This document shows, piece after piece, positions 16,079-26,057 of a stretch of 64,000 bases of DNA; position 1 is the stretch's first letter; the number at the start of each line of letters is the position of its first letter. Both the position numbers and the translations under genes were made by a program. The notes below the pieces were generated by a model. The model was not told the origin of the DNA. It made no database searches and saw only the letters and a list, made by a program, of their open reading frames with translations. This stretch comes from Lysinibacillus fusiformis (GTDB lineage: Bacteria > Bacillota > Bacilli > Bacillales_A > Planococcaceae): contig NZ_CP041696.1 of NCBI RefSeq assembly GCF_007362955.1, forward strand, positions 2,046,001 through 2,110,000. Direction: 5' to 3'.

Positions 16079-17184
16079 TGATTGAGCCATTTTTAGAGAG
16101 TGCTACACCTGTATGGATGCATGTAGAAGATGATTATTCAGATATTGTCATAAGTACACGCATTCGCCTTGCTCGGAATTTAGATGGGTACCGTTTCCCA
16201 CTCGTTTTCTCAGAGGATGAAGCACTACAGGTGGAGCAAGCAGTTACACACGCTATACAAGACAGTTCTAAACTCCTTGAAAGGTACTCTTATTTTGCTA
16301 TAAAAGATTTAACACCATTACAACGACAAATCCTAGTTGAAAAGCATTTAATTAGTCCGCAGTTAGCAAAAAAAGAGTTAGTTGGCTCAATGCTACTATC
16401 TGAGGATGAATCCATTAGCATCATGGTGAACGAAGAAGACCACTTACGCATTCAATGTATGACAGCAAGTTTTCAACTTCAAAAGGCATACGAACAGGCC
16501 AATAAAATTGATCGTGCCTTAGAAGGGGCACTACCCTATGCATTTCGAGATAATTTTGGCTATTTAACAAGTTGCCCAACGAATATTGGTACAGGACTTC
16601 GGGCTTCTGTCATGATGCATCTCCCAGTACTAACATTAACTGGTCAGATGAATCAAATAATAAATGCCATGACACGATTAGGAATGACGGTTAGGGGAAT
16701 ATATGGAGAAGGTAGTGAAAATTTAGGAAATGTTTACCAAGTGTCGAATCAGATTACCCTTGGAAAAACAGAAGATGATATTTTAGCAGACATCCAAAGT
16801 GTGGCCGAAAAAATTATTCAAAAAGAACGGCAGGCAAGAGGTAAGCTGATGGATAAGGCAGAACTTGCTTTAGAAGATCGTATTTACCGTGCTTTAGGCA
16901 CCCTGACTCATGCTCGCATTTTAACGAGTGAGGAAGCGGCTACCTGTTTATCAAATGTACGTTTAGGAGTGGATTTAAAGTTGATTGATGGCATAAAGGC
17001 CGCAACTTTAAATGAATGTATTGTCTGTATGCAACCTGGATTTTTACAGCATTATGCAGGCGAGGCACTACCTCCGTCCGAACGTGACCGAGTACGAGCG
17101 AAGATGCTTCGTGAGGCATTATTTCAAGAAACTTTGAGTAAGCCTACTATAGGGGGAAAAGGAGAGGATTCATATGATGTTTAA
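16078..17184 (+). CDS. mcsB: Protein-arginine kinase McsB
   Basis: McsB phosphorylates arginine residues, marking proteins for ClpCP and inactivating CtsR. The 368-residue protein belongs to the phosphagen kinase fold. It has [16 protein letters not shown] near the N-terminus and the active-site loop [16 protein letters not shown] with Cys166. The ATG at 16078 starts on the last base of the mcsA stop; GTG 16075 is an alternative. The last 11 bases overlap clpC. Confidence 0.95.
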   Translation: MIEPFLESATPVWMHVEDDYSDIVISTRIRLARNLDGYRFPLVFSEDEALQVEQAVTHAIQDSSKLLERYSYFAIKDLTPLQRQILVEKHLISPQLAKKELVGSMLLSEDESISIMVNEEDHLRIQCMTASFQLQKAYEQANKIDRALEGALPYAFRDNFGYLTSCPTNIGTGLRASVMMHLPVLTLTGQMNQIINAMTRLGMTVRGIYGEGSENLGNVYQVSNQITLGKTEDDILADIQSVAEKIIQKERQARGKLMDKAELALEDRIYRALGTLTHARILTSEEAATCLSNVRLGVDLKLIDGIKAATLNECIVCMQPGFLQHYAGEALPPSERDRVRAKMLREALFQETLSKPTIGGKGEDSYDV

Positions 17185-19618
17185 TCGTTTTACACAACGC
17201 GCACAAAAAGTATTACAGCTTGCACAGGAAGAGGCGATTCGTTGGAAACACGAATCAATAGGGACTGAGCATATTCTTTTAGGGCTTATTCGTGAAGGCG
17301 GGGGTATTGCAGCGAAGGCATTAGAAGCCATTGATATTAGCCCTCAAATGATAGAAGCTGGCATTGAAGAATTAGTTGGCAAAGGTACAGAGGATGTTGG
17401 CCCGATTGTTCACTATACACCTCGTGCTAAAAAGGTAATTGAACTATCAGTCGATGAATCACGTAAATTAGGTCATTCTTATATCGGTACAGAGCATTTA
17501 CTATTAGCATTAATTCGTGAAGGCGAAGGTGTGGCAGCTCGCGTCTTAAATAATGCGGGTGTCGGTTTAAACAAAGCACGTCAGCAAGTATTACTGTTAC
17601 TTGGTAATAACGATAATGCGCAATCTGGTCAGCAAGCAGCACAGGCTGCTAATACACCTACATTGGATAGCCTAGCGCGTGATTTAACGCAAATCGCACG
17701 TGAAGGTTCATTAGACCCTGTTATTGGTCGCAGTAAAGAAATCACACGCGTTATTGAAGTACTATCGCGCCGTACAAAAAATAACCCCGTTTTAATTGGT
17801 GAGCCAGGGGTGGGTAAAACGGCGATTGCAGAAGGTTTAGCGCAGCAAATTATTAATAATGAGGTGCCGGAAATCCTTCGTGATAAACGTGTGATGACCC
17901 TTGATATGGGGACAGTTGTTGCAGGTACTAAATACCGTGGTGAATTTGAGGATCGTCTAAAAAAAGTAATGGATGAGATTCGCCAAGCAGGTAATGTTAT
18001 CTTATTCATTGATGAATTGCATACATTAATCGGTGCTGGAGGTGCGGAAGGTGCAATTGATGCATCAAATATTTTAAAACCATCATTAGCACGTGGTGAA
18101 CTGCAATGTATCGGTGCAACAACTTTAGATGAGTACCGTAAATACATTGAAAAGGATGCTGCTTTAGAGCGTCGCTTCCAGCCAATTCAAGTAGATGAGC
18201 CAACTGTTGAAGAGGCTATTCAAATCATCCATGGTTTACGTGATCGTTATGAGGCACATCATCGTGTGAAAATTACAGATGAAGCTATTGAGGCAGCAGC
18301 GAAAATGGGTGATCGCTATATTTCGGATCGCTTCTTACCAGATAAAGCAATTGACTTAATTGATGAAGCAGGTTCTAAAGTACGCTTGCGTTCATTTGCA
18401 GTACCGCCAAATTTAAAGGCGCTGGAAGATAAGCTTGAAAATGTTCGTTCTGAAAAAAATGCAGCTGTTTCTGGTCAAGAATTTGAAAAAGCAGCTTCTT
18501 TAAGAGATACAGAGCAGAAGTTAAAAGACGAAATTGAAACAACACGCAAAACATGGAAAGAAGAACAGGGGAAAGCGGAATCCAAGGTAACTGTGGACGA
18601 TGTGGCAGCGGTTGTATCGATGTGGACGGGAATACCAGTAGCGAAAATCGCACACGAAGAATCAGCGAAGCTTTTACAACTTGAAGAGGAGTTACACAAA
18701 CGCGTTGTTGGTCAAAGCGAAGCAGTAGAAGCAATCTCTCGTGCAATTCGTCGTGCAAGAGCAGGCTTAAAGGATCCGAAACGTCCAATTGGCTCATTCA
18801 TTTTCCTTGGTCCTACAGGTGTCGGTAAAACAGAGCTAGCTAGAGCGCTTGCCGAAGTAATGTTCGGCGATGAAGATGCGATGATTCGTGTTGACATGTC
18901 AGAGTACATGGAGAAACATTCGACATCACGTTTAGTTGGTTCACCTCCGGGCTATGTCGGCTTTGACGATGGTGGTCAACTTACAGAAAAAGTTCGCCGT
19001 AAACCATATTCTGTTGTGTTACTTGATGAAATTGAAAAGGCACATCCAGATGTTTTCAATATATTATTACAAGTGCTAGAAGATGGCCGTTTAACAGATT
19101 CTAAAGGCCGTGTGGTTGATTTCCGAAATACGGTGGTCATTATGACATCAAACGTTGGCGCGGATGCATTAAAATATCAAAAAAACCTAGGTTTCAGTTT
19201 AGGTGGCTCGGAGTCGAAGCATAAAGATATGAAGGGCACGATGTTAGAAGAGCTGAAAAAAGCTTTCCGCCCAGAATTCTTAAATCGTATTGACGAAATG
19301 ATTGTCTTCCACTCATTAGAAAAAGGACACTTAAAAGAAATCGTATCGATGATGGCAAACGCTTTAACAAAACGTTTAAAAGAACAAGACATTTCGCTTG
19401 AGTTAACAGATTCAGCACTTGAGAAAATTGCGGATGAAGGTTACGATCCACAATACGGTGCCCGTCCAATTCGTCGTGCACTGCAAAAACAAGTGGAAGA
19501 CCGTTTGTCGGAAGAACTTCTTAAGGGTAATGTTGAAAAAGGAAATCAAGTTATTATCGATTATGTGAACGATGAGTTTGTCGTGAAGAAAAAAGAGAGT
19601 GTCTCAATTTCAAAATAA
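17174..19618 (+). CDS. clpC: ATP-dependent unfoldase ClpC
   Basis: ClpC is a hexameric AAA+ unfoldase that feeds proteins, including arginine-phosphorylated ones, to ClpP. The 814-residue protein has an N-domain with two Clp repeats (1-150) that begins [14 protein letters not shown]. The first ATPase has Walker A GEPGVGKT at 209-216. A UVR-like middle domain lies near 415-460, and the second ATPase has GPTGVGKT at 546-553 and sensor [10 protein letters not shown] near the end. It is the last gene of the CtsR operon and overlaps mcsB. A terminator follows. Confidence 0.96.
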   Translation: MMFNRFTQRAQKVLQLAQEEAIRWKHESIGTEHILLGLIREGGGIAAKALEAIDISPQMIEAGIEELVGKGTEDVGPIVHYTPRAKKVIELSVDESRKLGHSYIGTEHLLLALIREGEGVAARVLNNAGVGLNKARQQVLLLLGNNDNAQSGQQAAQAANTPTLDSLARDLTQIAREGSLDPVIGRSKEITRVIEVLSRRTKNNPVLIGEPGVGKTAIAEGLAQQIINNEVPEILRDKRVMTLDMGTVVAGTKYRGEFEDRLKKVMDEIRQAGNVILFIDELHTLIGAGGAEGAIDASNILKPSLARGELQCIGATTLDEYRKYIEKDAALERRFQPIQVDEPTVEEAIQIIHGLRDRYEAHHRVKITDEAIEAAAKMGDRYISDRFLPDKAIDLIDEAGSKVRLRSFAVPPNLKALEDKLENVRSEKNAAVSGQEFEKAASLRDTEQKLKDEIETTRKTWKEEQGKAESKVTVDDVAAVVSMWTGIPVAKIAHEESAKLLQLEEELHKRVVGQSEAVEAISRAIRRARAGLKDPKRPIGSFIFLGPTGVGKTELARALAEVMFGDEDAMIRVDMSEYMEKHSTSRLVGSPPGYVGFDDGGQLTEKVRRKPYSVVLLDEIEKAHPDVFNILLQVLEDGRLTDSKGRVVDFRNTVVIMTSNVGADALKYQKNLGFSLGGSESKHKDMKGTMLEELKKAFRPEFLNRIDEMIVFHSLEKGHLKEIVSMMANALTKRLKEQDISLELTDSALEKIADEGYDPQYGARPIRRALQKQVEDRLSEELLKGNVEKGNQVIIDYVNDEFVVKKKESVSISK

Positions 19619-19677
19619 TTGTTGTGAATTATAGAAGAAATTGGGGCGTCAGTAATCGAGTAAAAATTTACTTTATG

Positions 19678-19727
19678 AAAAGGCAGCGAGGCCATAGTGC
19701 TAAGCTGTCTTTTTTTATGTAAAATAG
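19678..19727 (+). terminator. Terminator of the ctsR-clpC operon
   Basis: AAAAGGCAGC at 19678-19687 pairs with GCTGTCTTTT at 19714-19723 (one wobble), followed by Ts. It lies 60 bases after the clpC stop. Confidence 0.82.
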
Positions 19728-19760
19728 AAATAAGAACAAATATTCGAGGTGATAGTAATT

Positions 19761-21137
19761 ATGGCAAAGAAAAAAACAAAATTTGTATGCTCGGGTTGTG
19801 GCTATGAATCTGCAAAATGGATGGGAAGATGTCCGGGTTGTGGGGAATGGAACAAGATGGTGGAAGAGGTTGAGGTCGTAGCGAAGGGGCCACGTGGAGC
19901 ATTCCAGCATTCTGCAACTGTTACGCAAAAAGCGCTACCAATTATGCAGATAGAGGCGGCGGAGGAATCTCGTGTAGCAACAGAAATGGGCGAGTTGAAC
20001 CGTGTTTTGGGTGGTGGTATCGTGCCTGGATCACTTGTATTAATCGGTGGGGATCCTGGGATTGGAAAGTCAACACTACTTTTACAGGTGTCAGCGCTGT
20101 TGTCGAATAAAGGGCATCGCGTGCTTTATATTTCTGGTGAGGAATCGATTCGTCAAACGAAGTTGCGTGCTGAGCGTTTAGGCGTAATGTCACAGGAGCT
20201 TTATATTTATTCAGAGACGAATTTAGAGTTGTTAAATCAAACAATTGATGATGTACAGCCGAAGTTTGTTATTGTGGATTCTATTCAAACCGTTTTTCAT
20301 CCAGAAGTGACAAGTGCGCCTGGTAGCGTGTCACAAGTACGTGAATGTACAGCAGAGTTGATGCGTATTGCGAAAACAAAAGGCATTGCAATTTTCTTAG
20401 TAGGTCATGTGACGAAGGAGGGGCAAATTGCTGGTCCACGTATATTAGAGCATATGGTTGATACAGTGTTATATTTTGAGGGCGAACGTCATCATAACCA
20501 TCGTATTTTACGAAGTCAGAAAAATCGCTTTGGCTCTACTAATGAAATTGCTATTTTCGAAATGCTACAAGGTGGCTTAAAGGAAGTCTTAAATCCGTCG
20601 GAGCTATTTTTACAGGAACGTTCGCAAGGTGCGGCGGGTTCAACAATTGTGGCATCAATGGAAGGAACGCGCCCAATTTTAGTAGAAATTCAATCACTTG
20701 TGACACCAACAAGCTTTAATTACCCAAAACGCATGGCAACTGGGGTGGATCAGAACCGCGTACAATTACTCATGGCAGTACTTGAAAAGCGGATGGGGCT
20801 CATGCTGCAAGCGCAAGATGCATATATTAAAGTTGCTGGCGGGGTGAAGCTTGATGAGCCAGCGATTGACCTTGCTGTGTTGACGAGTATTGTTTCAAGT
20901 TTTAAGGATCAAGCAGTCAGAGGTACAGATTGTTTTATTGGGGAAGTAGGCCTAACCGGGGAGGTCCGCCGTGTATCTCGTATCGAACAGCGCGTTATAG
21001 AAGCAGCAAAACTCGGTTTTAAACGTGTATTCATCCCTACTTCTAATATCGGTGGATGGGATTTCCCACAAGGTATTGAAGTTGTCGGTGTTGAAACGAT
21101 AAAAGATGCATTGCATGCATGCTTCAGAGAGGTATAA
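19761..21137 (+). CDS. radA: DNA repair protein RadA (Sms)
   Basis: RadA is a RecA-like ATPase and helicase that processes recombination intermediates. The 458-residue protein has a zinc finger (Cys10, Cys13, Cys24, Cys27), Walker [10 protein letters not shown] at 97-105, the RadA-specific KNRFG at 254-258, and a C-terminal Lon-like domain. I chose ATG 19761, which follows GAGGTGAT and gives the same length as B. subtilis RadA; GTG 19749 is inside the binding site. The usual downstream neighbour disA is missing here. Confidence 0.95.
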   Translation: MAKKKTKFVCSGCGYESAKWMGRCPGCGEWNKMVEEVEVVAKGPRGAFQHSATVTQKALPIMQIEAAEESRVATEMGELNRVLGGGIVPGSLVLIGGDPGIGKSTLLLQVSALLSNKGHRVLYISGEESIRQTKLRAERLGVMSQELYIYSETNLELLNQTIDDVQPKFVIVDSIQTVFHPEVTSAPGSVSQVRECTAELMRIAKTKGIAIFLVGHVTKEGQIAGPRILEHMVDTVLYFEGERHHNHRILRSQKNRFGSTNEIAIFEMLQGGLKEVLNPSELFLQERSQGAAGSTIVASMEGTRPILVEIQSLVTPTSFNYPKRMATGVDQNRVQLLMAVLEKRMGLMLQAQDAYIKVAGGVKLDEPAIDLAVLTSIVSSFKDQAVRGTDCFIGEVGLTGEVRRVSRIEQRVIEAAKLGFKRVFIPTSNIGGWDFPQGIEVVGVETIKDALHACFREV

Positions 21138-21144
21138 AGAAATT

Positions 21145-21178
21145 GTGCATGTTGGACAATGCGCCGACATGCACTTTT
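21145..21178 (+). terminator. Terminator after radA
   Basis: GTGCATGTTGG pairs with CCGACATGCAC (one wobble) at 21145-21174, followed by TTTT. It lies 8 bases after the radA stop and separates radA from yacL. Confidence 0.8.
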
Positions 21179-21233
21179 ACTTCATCGATTCATCAATCAC
21201 TTCAGTTAAATGTCCTACAAAAACCAATAAAAA

Positions 21234-21262
21234 CTATCGGAAGACTTTATATCTTTCGGTAG
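21234..21262 (+). other. Hairpin upstream of yacL
   Basis: CTATCGGAAGA at 21234-21244 pairs with TCTTTCGGTAG at 21252-21262, mostly Watson-Crick with wobbles. No T tract follows. It sits in the interval where other Bacillales have disA; no disA coding remnant was seen. Confidence 0.4.
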
Positions 21263-21376
21263 ACTTCAAAATCTTCAGTGATGGAAGGTGAAATTAAAGA
21301 TAATTTAATGGGTTCAGGAAAGATTTTCTACAGTAAACTATGTATAATCAAATATAAGAATGGGAGGTGACAGCTT

Positions 21377-22471
21377 GTGAAAAAGTTTATTCAAATTGCC
21401 TTTTTACTAATCGGAGGAGCTTTAGGCTTTGTTTTCTTACCGCCATTATACGAATTGCTTCATTTATCTTCTAATCCTTGGCTTGATAATCCTTACGTAT
21501 CTGTAGCTTTAGGGGCACTTTTACTATTTACATTATCGTTTGCATTTTCTGATTATTTTGTACGGCTGATTAGCTGGATGGAAGAGGTGCTGTTTAAAGT
21601 ACCCGTTGGTGACTTATTATTTGGTACACTCGGGCTGATTATCGGACTCATTGTCGCTTATTTTTTAGGCTTTGCGATTGATAGTGTACAATTTGTAAAA
21701 TTACCGGTCATTACGGAGGTTGTACCGATAGTCCTGTCATTTGTACTTGGATATTTGGGCTTTCGTGTCGGTTTTAAAAAACGCGACGAACTGCTGCAGT
21801 TATTTACATTGCGTGGTAATAACGCCAAAAAGAAAGCGAATGAGGGTGTTGATGTACAAGAAATACGAGGTAGCTATAAGCTTTTAGATACAAGTGTTAT
21901 TATTGATGGGCGCATTGCAGATATTTCTGAAACAGGCTTTATTGAAGGGATATTAGTTGTGCCACAGTTTGTGTTAACGGAGCTTCAACATATAGCAGAT
22001 TCTTCGGATACGCTAAAACGAACAAGAGGTCGCCGTGGTTTAGATATTTTAAAAAAGCTGCAAGATGAACGCATGACGAAGGTCGAGATTACGGAAGAAG
22101 ACTTTGAAGATGTACAGGAAGTAGACTTAAAGCTTGTGCGACTTGCAAAGAAAATGGGTAAGGGTACACAAATCGTTACAAATGACTTCAACCTTAACAA
22201 AGTATGTGAGTTACACCAAGTGAAAGTTTTAAATATTAATGATTTAGCGAATGCAGTAAAGCCCGTTGTTATTCCAGGTGAGGATATGCAAGTAGTTGTT
22301 ATTAAGGACGGAAAAGAGCATAACCAAGGCGTCGCTTATTTAGATGATGGTACGATGATTGTCGTAGAAGGTGGTCGAAGCTATATAGGACAGGCAATTA
22401 CAGTAACAGTAACGAGTGTTCTGCAAACATCAGCAGGTCGTATGATCTTTGCCAAACCAAAGGATGATTAG
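21377..22471 (+). CDS. yacL: PIN/TRAM domain membrane protein YacL
   Basis: This 364-residue protein has four N-terminal hydrophobic segments (about 1-24, 38-57, 72-96, 112-130). A PIN domain follows, with acidic residues in LLDTSVIIDGRIAD, NDFN and related positions, then a C-terminal TRAM domain (about 295-355). PIN domains are usually RNases; the biological role of YacL is not established. Start is GTG 21377 after GGGAGGTGA. The gene is followed by ispD at 3 bases. Confidence 0.9.
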   Translation: MKKFIQIAFLLIGGALGFVFLPPLYELLHLSSNPWLDNPYVSVALGALLLFTLSFAFSDYFVRLISWMEEVLFKVPVGDLLFGTLGLIIGLIVAYFLGFAIDSVQFVKLPVITEVVPIVLSFVLGYLGFRVGFKKRDELLQLFTLRGNNAKKKANEGVDVQEIRGSYKLLDTSVIIDGRIADISETGFIEGILVVPQFVLTELQHIADSSDTLKRTRGRRGLDILKKLQDERMTKVEITEEDFEDVQEVDLKLVRLAKKMGKGTQIVTNDFNLNKVCELHQVKVLNINDLANAVKPVVIPGEDMQVVVIKDGKEHNQGVAYLDDGTMIVVEGGRSYIGQAITVTVTSVLQTSAGRMIFAKPKDD

Positions 22472-22474
22472 GAA

Positions 22475-23176
22475 GTGGGAAAGTTGCAATATGAAGTAGT
22501 ATTACCTGCTGCTGGTAGCGGAAAGCGAATGGGTGCAGGACAAAATAAATTGTTTTTAAAGCTCTTAGAGAAACCTATTTTAATACACACATTAGAAGTA
22601 TTTGAACAAGACGAACAGTGTACAGGCATTTGGCTTGCAGTGAAGCCAGAAGAACGAGCAATCATTCAAGAATTGCTCGTGACATTTGGCATCTCTAAGG
22701 TTAAGGGTTTACCTGATGGTGGGGCTGAGCGTCAACATTCGGTCCATTCCTGTATGAAGGAAATGGAGCAAGTTGATATTGTTCTTGTACATGATGCTGC
22801 ACGGCCTTTTATTAGCCATGATATTATTGCAAATCTTGTACAAAGTGCACACGATTTTGGTGCTGCCATTGCGGGGGTACGTGCGAAGGATACAATGAAA
22901 AAGGTACGTAATGGAGTCATTGAGGAGACGGTAGACCGTGAAAGTCTCTGGATGATTCAAACACCCCAAGCCTTTCAATTTGATTTAATTGTGGAAGCGG
23001 AAGATGTCGCGGAAAAAATAGGTTTCCTTGGTACGGATGAAGCAATGTTAGTCGAACGTCTCGGTCATGCAGTGCACATCGTGGAAAGCAGTTATGAAAA
23101 TGTGAAGATGACAACGAAAGAAGATTTAGTTTTTGGTGAAGCCATTTTACGTAAACGTGCATTAGAAACGTTATAA
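22475..23176 (+). CDS. ispD: 2-C-methyl-D-erythritol 4-phosphate cytidylyltransferase
   Basis: IspD joins CTP and MEP in the third step of the non-mevalonate isoprenoid pathway. The 233-residue protein has the nucleotide-binding LPAAGSGKRMGAG near the start and VHDAARPF in the active site. GTG at 22475 has AAAGGA nine bases upstream. A TTG at 22484 with AGGAAG upstream would remove three residues and matches the short N-terminus of B. subtilis IspD, so either is possible. It is cotranscribed with yacL and ends at a terminator. Confidence 0.94.
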   Translation: MGKLQYEVVLPAAGSGKRMGAGQNKLFLKLLEKPILIHTLEVFEQDEQCTGIWLAVKPEERAIIQELLVTFGISKVKGLPDGGAERQHSVHSCMKEMEQVDIVLVHDAARPFISHDIIANLVQSAHDFGAAIAGVRAKDTMKKVRNGVIEETVDRESLWMIQTPQAFQFDLIVEAEDVAEKIGFLGTDEAMLVERLGHAVHIVESSYENVKMTTKEDLVFGEAILRKRALETL

Positions 23177-23187
23177 AGAATAAATAT

Positions 23188-23224
23188 AAAATCTCGTCAG
23201 GCTGATTGGCTGATGAGATTTTTT
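23188..23224 (+). terminator. Terminator after ispD
   Basis: AAATCTCGTCAG pairs with CTGATGAGATTT at 23188-23222 with one wobble, followed by Ts. It separates ispD from ispF, which are adjacent genes of one pathway. Confidence 0.88.
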
Positions 23225-23368
23225 AACGTAAAATTAAATGACGTATAAAACATAAATGGAGGCATCTTTCATAAAACGAACACTTAATCTACCTTGCTAT
23301 ACTTTAACTTTTAAATTCGTTTGCTATCTAGCAATATAAACAATTTCAATAGTGAGCTGATGGTTTAG

Positions 23369-23398
23369 CTGACAGCTCAATTTCCTAGGAAATATGTT
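23369..23398 (+). promoter_or_regulatory. Possible ispF promoter with an embedded palindrome
   Basis: CTGACA at 23369-23374 and TATGTT at 23393-23398 are 18 bases apart. The perfect 14-bp palindrome ATTTCCTAGGAAAT (23380-23393) fills the spacer and touches the -10 box, the position of a repressor or spacer-binding activator site. The boxes are weak matches. Confidence 0.45.
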
Positions 23399-23440
23399 AA
23401 AATGTGAGGGTATGATTATTCAGATAAAATATAACAATGG

Positions 23441-23489
23441 AAGAAGGTGAGCGCTGCTACAATCATCTGTGTTGTAGTAGCAGAATTGT
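23441..23489 (+). promoter_or_regulatory. Shine-Dalgarno separated from the ispF start by a hairpin
   Basis: AAGAAGGTGA at 23441-23450 matches the full Shine-Dalgarno sequence at 9 of 10 bases but lies 39 bases before the ATG. Between them GCTGCTACAA (23453-23462) pairs with TTGTAGTAGC (23472-23481) around a 9-base loop. If folded, the effective spacing is 10 bases. There is no binding site nearer the ATG and an in-frame TAG just upstream excludes an earlier start. Confidence 0.65.
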
Positions 23490-23966
23490 ATGTTTCGAAT
23501 TGGACAAGGATTTGATGTACATGCATTTGAAGAAGGGCGCCCATTAATTATAGGTGGTATAACTATTCCACATGAAAAGGGATTAGTTGGTCATTCAGAT
23601 GCAGACGTATTATTACACACAGTAACAGATGCGGCACTTGGTGCAATCGGCGAGGGGGACATTGGCCGTCATTTTCCTGATACTGATCCAGCATTTAAGG
23701 ATGCAGATTCAGCAAAATTACTTGAGCATATTTGGAAAATTGTTGAGGATAGAGGTTATGTGCTAGGGAATGTAGACTGCACAATTATGGCGCAGCGTCC
23801 GAAAATGGCACCATATATTGAACAAATGCAAAATCGTATTGCCGAATTACTTCATGCAGAACCTTCGCAGGTGAATGTTAAGGCAACTACGACTGAGCGA
23901 TTAGGTTTTACGGGCCGTGAAGAAGGTATCGCCTCTATGGCAACAATTTTATTAATGAAAAAATAA
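23490..23966 (+). CDS. ispF: 2-C-methyl-D-erythritol 2,4-cyclodiphosphate synthase
   Basis: IspF forms the cyclic diphosphate of the non-mevalonate isoprenoid pathway. The 158-residue protein has zinc ligands Asp9 and His11 in GQGFDVHAF and His43 in [14 protein letters not shown]. The C-terminal [18 protein letters not shown] is typical. The start is fixed by an in-frame stop just upstream. It is separated from ispD by a terminator and a 313-base gap containing a possible promoter, a palindrome and the unusual ribosome binding region. Confidence 0.95.
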   Translation: MFRIGQGFDVHAFEEGRPLIIGGITIPHEKGLVGHSDADVLLHTVTDAALGAIGEGDIGRHFPDTDPAFKDADSAKLLEHIWKIVEDRGYVLGNVDCTIMAQRPKMAPYIEQMQNRIAELLHAEPSQVNVKATTTERLGFTGREEGIASMATILLMKK

Positions 23967-23973
23967 AATGAAG

Positions 23974-24008
23974 GCGTGAGCATTATTCCTAAACACGCGC
24001 TACTTTTA
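23974..24008 (+). terminator. Weak hairpin after ispF
   Basis: GCGTG at 23974-23978 pairs with CACGC at 23994-23998, followed a few bases later by TTTTA. A marginal terminator. Confidence 0.35.
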
Positions 24009-24088
24009 TTTCCTATACTACAGTGGTAAAATGAACAAAGTTAAAAGGTCGGAATTTTTTTAGACGAACATTTAGGAGGCTTTTAATT

Positions 24089-25549
24089 ATGACGAAAGAA
24101 GTTCGCGTTCGCTATGCACCATCACCAACAGGTTTCTTACATATTGGTGGGGCGCGTACAGCGTTATTCAACTATTTATATGCAAGACATCACAACGGAA
24201 AATTTATCGTACGTATTGAGGATACAGATATCGAGCGTAATGTAGAAGGCGGGGAGGCATCTCAGCTAGACAACTTAAAGTGGTTAGGCATTGAATATGA
24301 TGAATCTATCGATATTGGTGGTCCATATGCGCCTTATCGTCAAATGGAGCGTCTAGATACTTATAAAGAGCATGCACAAAAGCTATTAGATCAAGGCTTA
24401 GCTTATAAATGTTTCTGTTCATCAGAAAAGCTAGAAGCATCGCGTGAAGAACAAAAGGCTCGTGGCGTTGCAGCTCCAACTTATGATGGGACTTGCCGTC
24501 ATTTATCGGCTGAAGAAGTAGCGGCTAAAGAAGCAGCTGGTGAACAATATACAATTCGTATGCGTGTACCTGAAAATGTAACATATGAATTTGAAGATTT
24601 AGTACGTGGCCAAGTTACATTCGAATCAAAAGATGTCGGTGACTGGGTACTCGTAAAAGCGAATGGTATTCCGACATATAATTACGCAGTAGTATTAGAT
24701 GATCACTTTATGGAAATCTCACACGTTTTCCGTGGTGAAGAGCATTTATCAAACACGCCAAAGCAAATGATGATTTTTGATGCGTTCGGTTGGGAATATC
24801 CACGCTTCGGTCATATGACATTAATCATTAACGAAAATCGCAAAAAATTATCAAAACGTGATGAATCAATTATTCAATTCGTGACGCAATATAAAGATCT
24901 TGGTTACCTTCCAGAAGCCATGTTTAACTTCTTTGCATTATTAGGCTGGTCTCCAGAAGGGGAAGAAGAGATTTTCTCGAAAGATCAATTAATTGAAATG
25001 TTTGATGAGAAACGATTATCTAAATCACCATCTATGTTCGATAAGCAAAAGCTAACTTGGATGAATAATCAGTACATCAAAAAATTATCATTAGAAAAAG
25101 TCGTGGCCTTATCTTTACCACACTTACAAAAAGCAGGCTTATTGCCTGAAGAGTTATCAGCAGAAGAGCGTGCTTGGGCAACTGATTTAATTGCACTTTA
25201 TCATGAACAAATGAGCTTTGGTGCGGAAATTGTGGAACTGTCTAGCCTATTCTTCAACGACCATATTGAATATAATGAAGAAGCAAATGAAGTCTTAACT
25301 GGTGAGCAAGTACCAGAAGTAATGGCAGCATTTAAAGTACAACTTGAAGGCTTAGAAGAATTTACGCCAGAAACTGTAAAGGCAGCTATTAAAGCTGTAC
25401 AAAAAGAAACAGGTCATAAAGGCAAAAACTTATTCATGCCAATCCGCGTTGTCACTACAGGTGAAACACATGGCCCTGAATTGCCTAATGCTATTTGTTT
25501 AATTGGTAAAGAAAAAACGATTGCTCGCGTAGAAAAATACGCGCAATAA
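24089..25549 (+). CDS. gltX: Glutamyl-tRNA synthetase
   Basis: GltX charges tRNA-Glu and, in bacteria of this group, usually also tRNA-Gln for later amidation. The 486-residue class I synthetase has the HIGH region [11 protein letters not shown] at 11-21 and the KMSKS equivalent KKLSKRDES at 252-260. TTAGGAGGC precedes the ATG. It sits between ispF and the T-box-controlled cys genes, as in B. subtilis. Confidence 0.96.
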   Translation: MTKEVRVRYAPSPTGFLHIGGARTALFNYLYARHHNGKFIVRIEDTDIERNVEGGEASQLDNLKWLGIEYDESIDIGGPYAPYRQMERLDTYKEHAQKLLDQGLAYKCFCSSEKLEASREEQKARGVAAPTYDGTCRHLSAEEVAAKEAAGEQYTIRMRVPENVTYEFEDLVRGQVTFESKDVGDWVLVKANGIPTYNYAVVLDDHFMEISHVFRGEEHLSNTPKQMMIFDAFGWEYPRFGHMTLIINENRKKLSKRDESIIQFVTQYKDLGYLPEAMFNFFALLGWSPEGEEEIFSKDQLIEMFDEKRLSKSPSMFDKQKLTWMNNQYIKKLSLEKVVALSLPHLQKAGLLPEELSAEERAWATDLIALYHEQMSFGAEIVELSSLFFNDHIEYNEEANEVLTGEQVPEVMAAFKVQLEGLEEFTPETVKAAIKAVQKETGHKGKNLFMPIRVVTTGETHGPELPNAICLIGKEKTIARVEKYAQ

Positions 25550-25559
25550 TAGAATTTTA

Positions 25560-25587
25560 TTGACAATTGGTTTCTTCCATGTAAAAT
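25560..25587 (+). promoter_or_regulatory. Promoter of the cysE-cysS transcript
   Basis: A consensus TTGACA at 25560-25565 and TAAAAT at 25582-25587 lie 16 bases apart, shortly after the gltX stop. The T-box leader begins about 50 bases downstream. Confidence 0.75.
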
Positions 25588-25639
25588 GAATTTAACTTTT
25601 AAAAATTCGCATATATTAAGTTTAATCTCATATTTTAAA

Positions 25640-25886
25640 GTGTTGATAAGGAGAAGTACGTAGCGCATGCTCTAAAGAGAAGACCATCACCGGCTGAAAG
25701 TGGTCTGAGCCAAGGCAAAACCGAAATGCACCTTTGAGTGTAGAGCTGAACGTTAAGTAGGCTTTATCGATTCGTTCCCGTTACAGAACGTCCAGAGTGG
25801 AGGGCCTTTGCCTTCAATCAGAGTGGAACCGCGCAAATTTAGCGTCTCTGTCATTCCTTCATAGGAATGATAGGGACGTTTTTTTG
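25640..25886 (+). ncRNA. T-box riboswitch leader upstream of cysE-cysS
   Basis: A T-box RNA binds a specific uncharged tRNA and then prevents transcription termination. The diagnostic AGAGTGGAACCGCG lies at 25820-25833. A strong terminator follows at 25842-25885, with CGTCTCTGTCATTCC paired to GGAATGATAGGGACG and seven Ts. The downstream genes (serine acetyltransferase, cysteinyl-tRNA synthetase) and a TGC codon followed by A in the region near 25727 suggest tRNA-Cys. The exact specifier was inferred by eye, without folding. Confidence 0.9.
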
Positions 25887-26057
25887 TTATTCAGTAGATG
25901 GTTAAATGACTGAATGGGGCCCTCAAGCTTAGTGGTTGCTTCTTTCGGCAATTTATCTGTATGAAAGTGTAGTGGCTGGTGCAATCCCTAGGGGCAATTG
26001 ATTGTTGAAATTGCTGAAGGAGCAAGACAAATCAAAATTGAAAAGGGGGAGTTTTTT

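Noticed and set aside
17629..18147. 172-codon frame opposite clpC
   Set aside because: Shadow of a highly conserved coding sequence with no binding site or family resemblance.
23258..23341. 27-codon frame starting ATGGAGGCATC between ispD and ispF
   Set aside because: No ribosome binding site, no protein-like features, and no terminator or partner.
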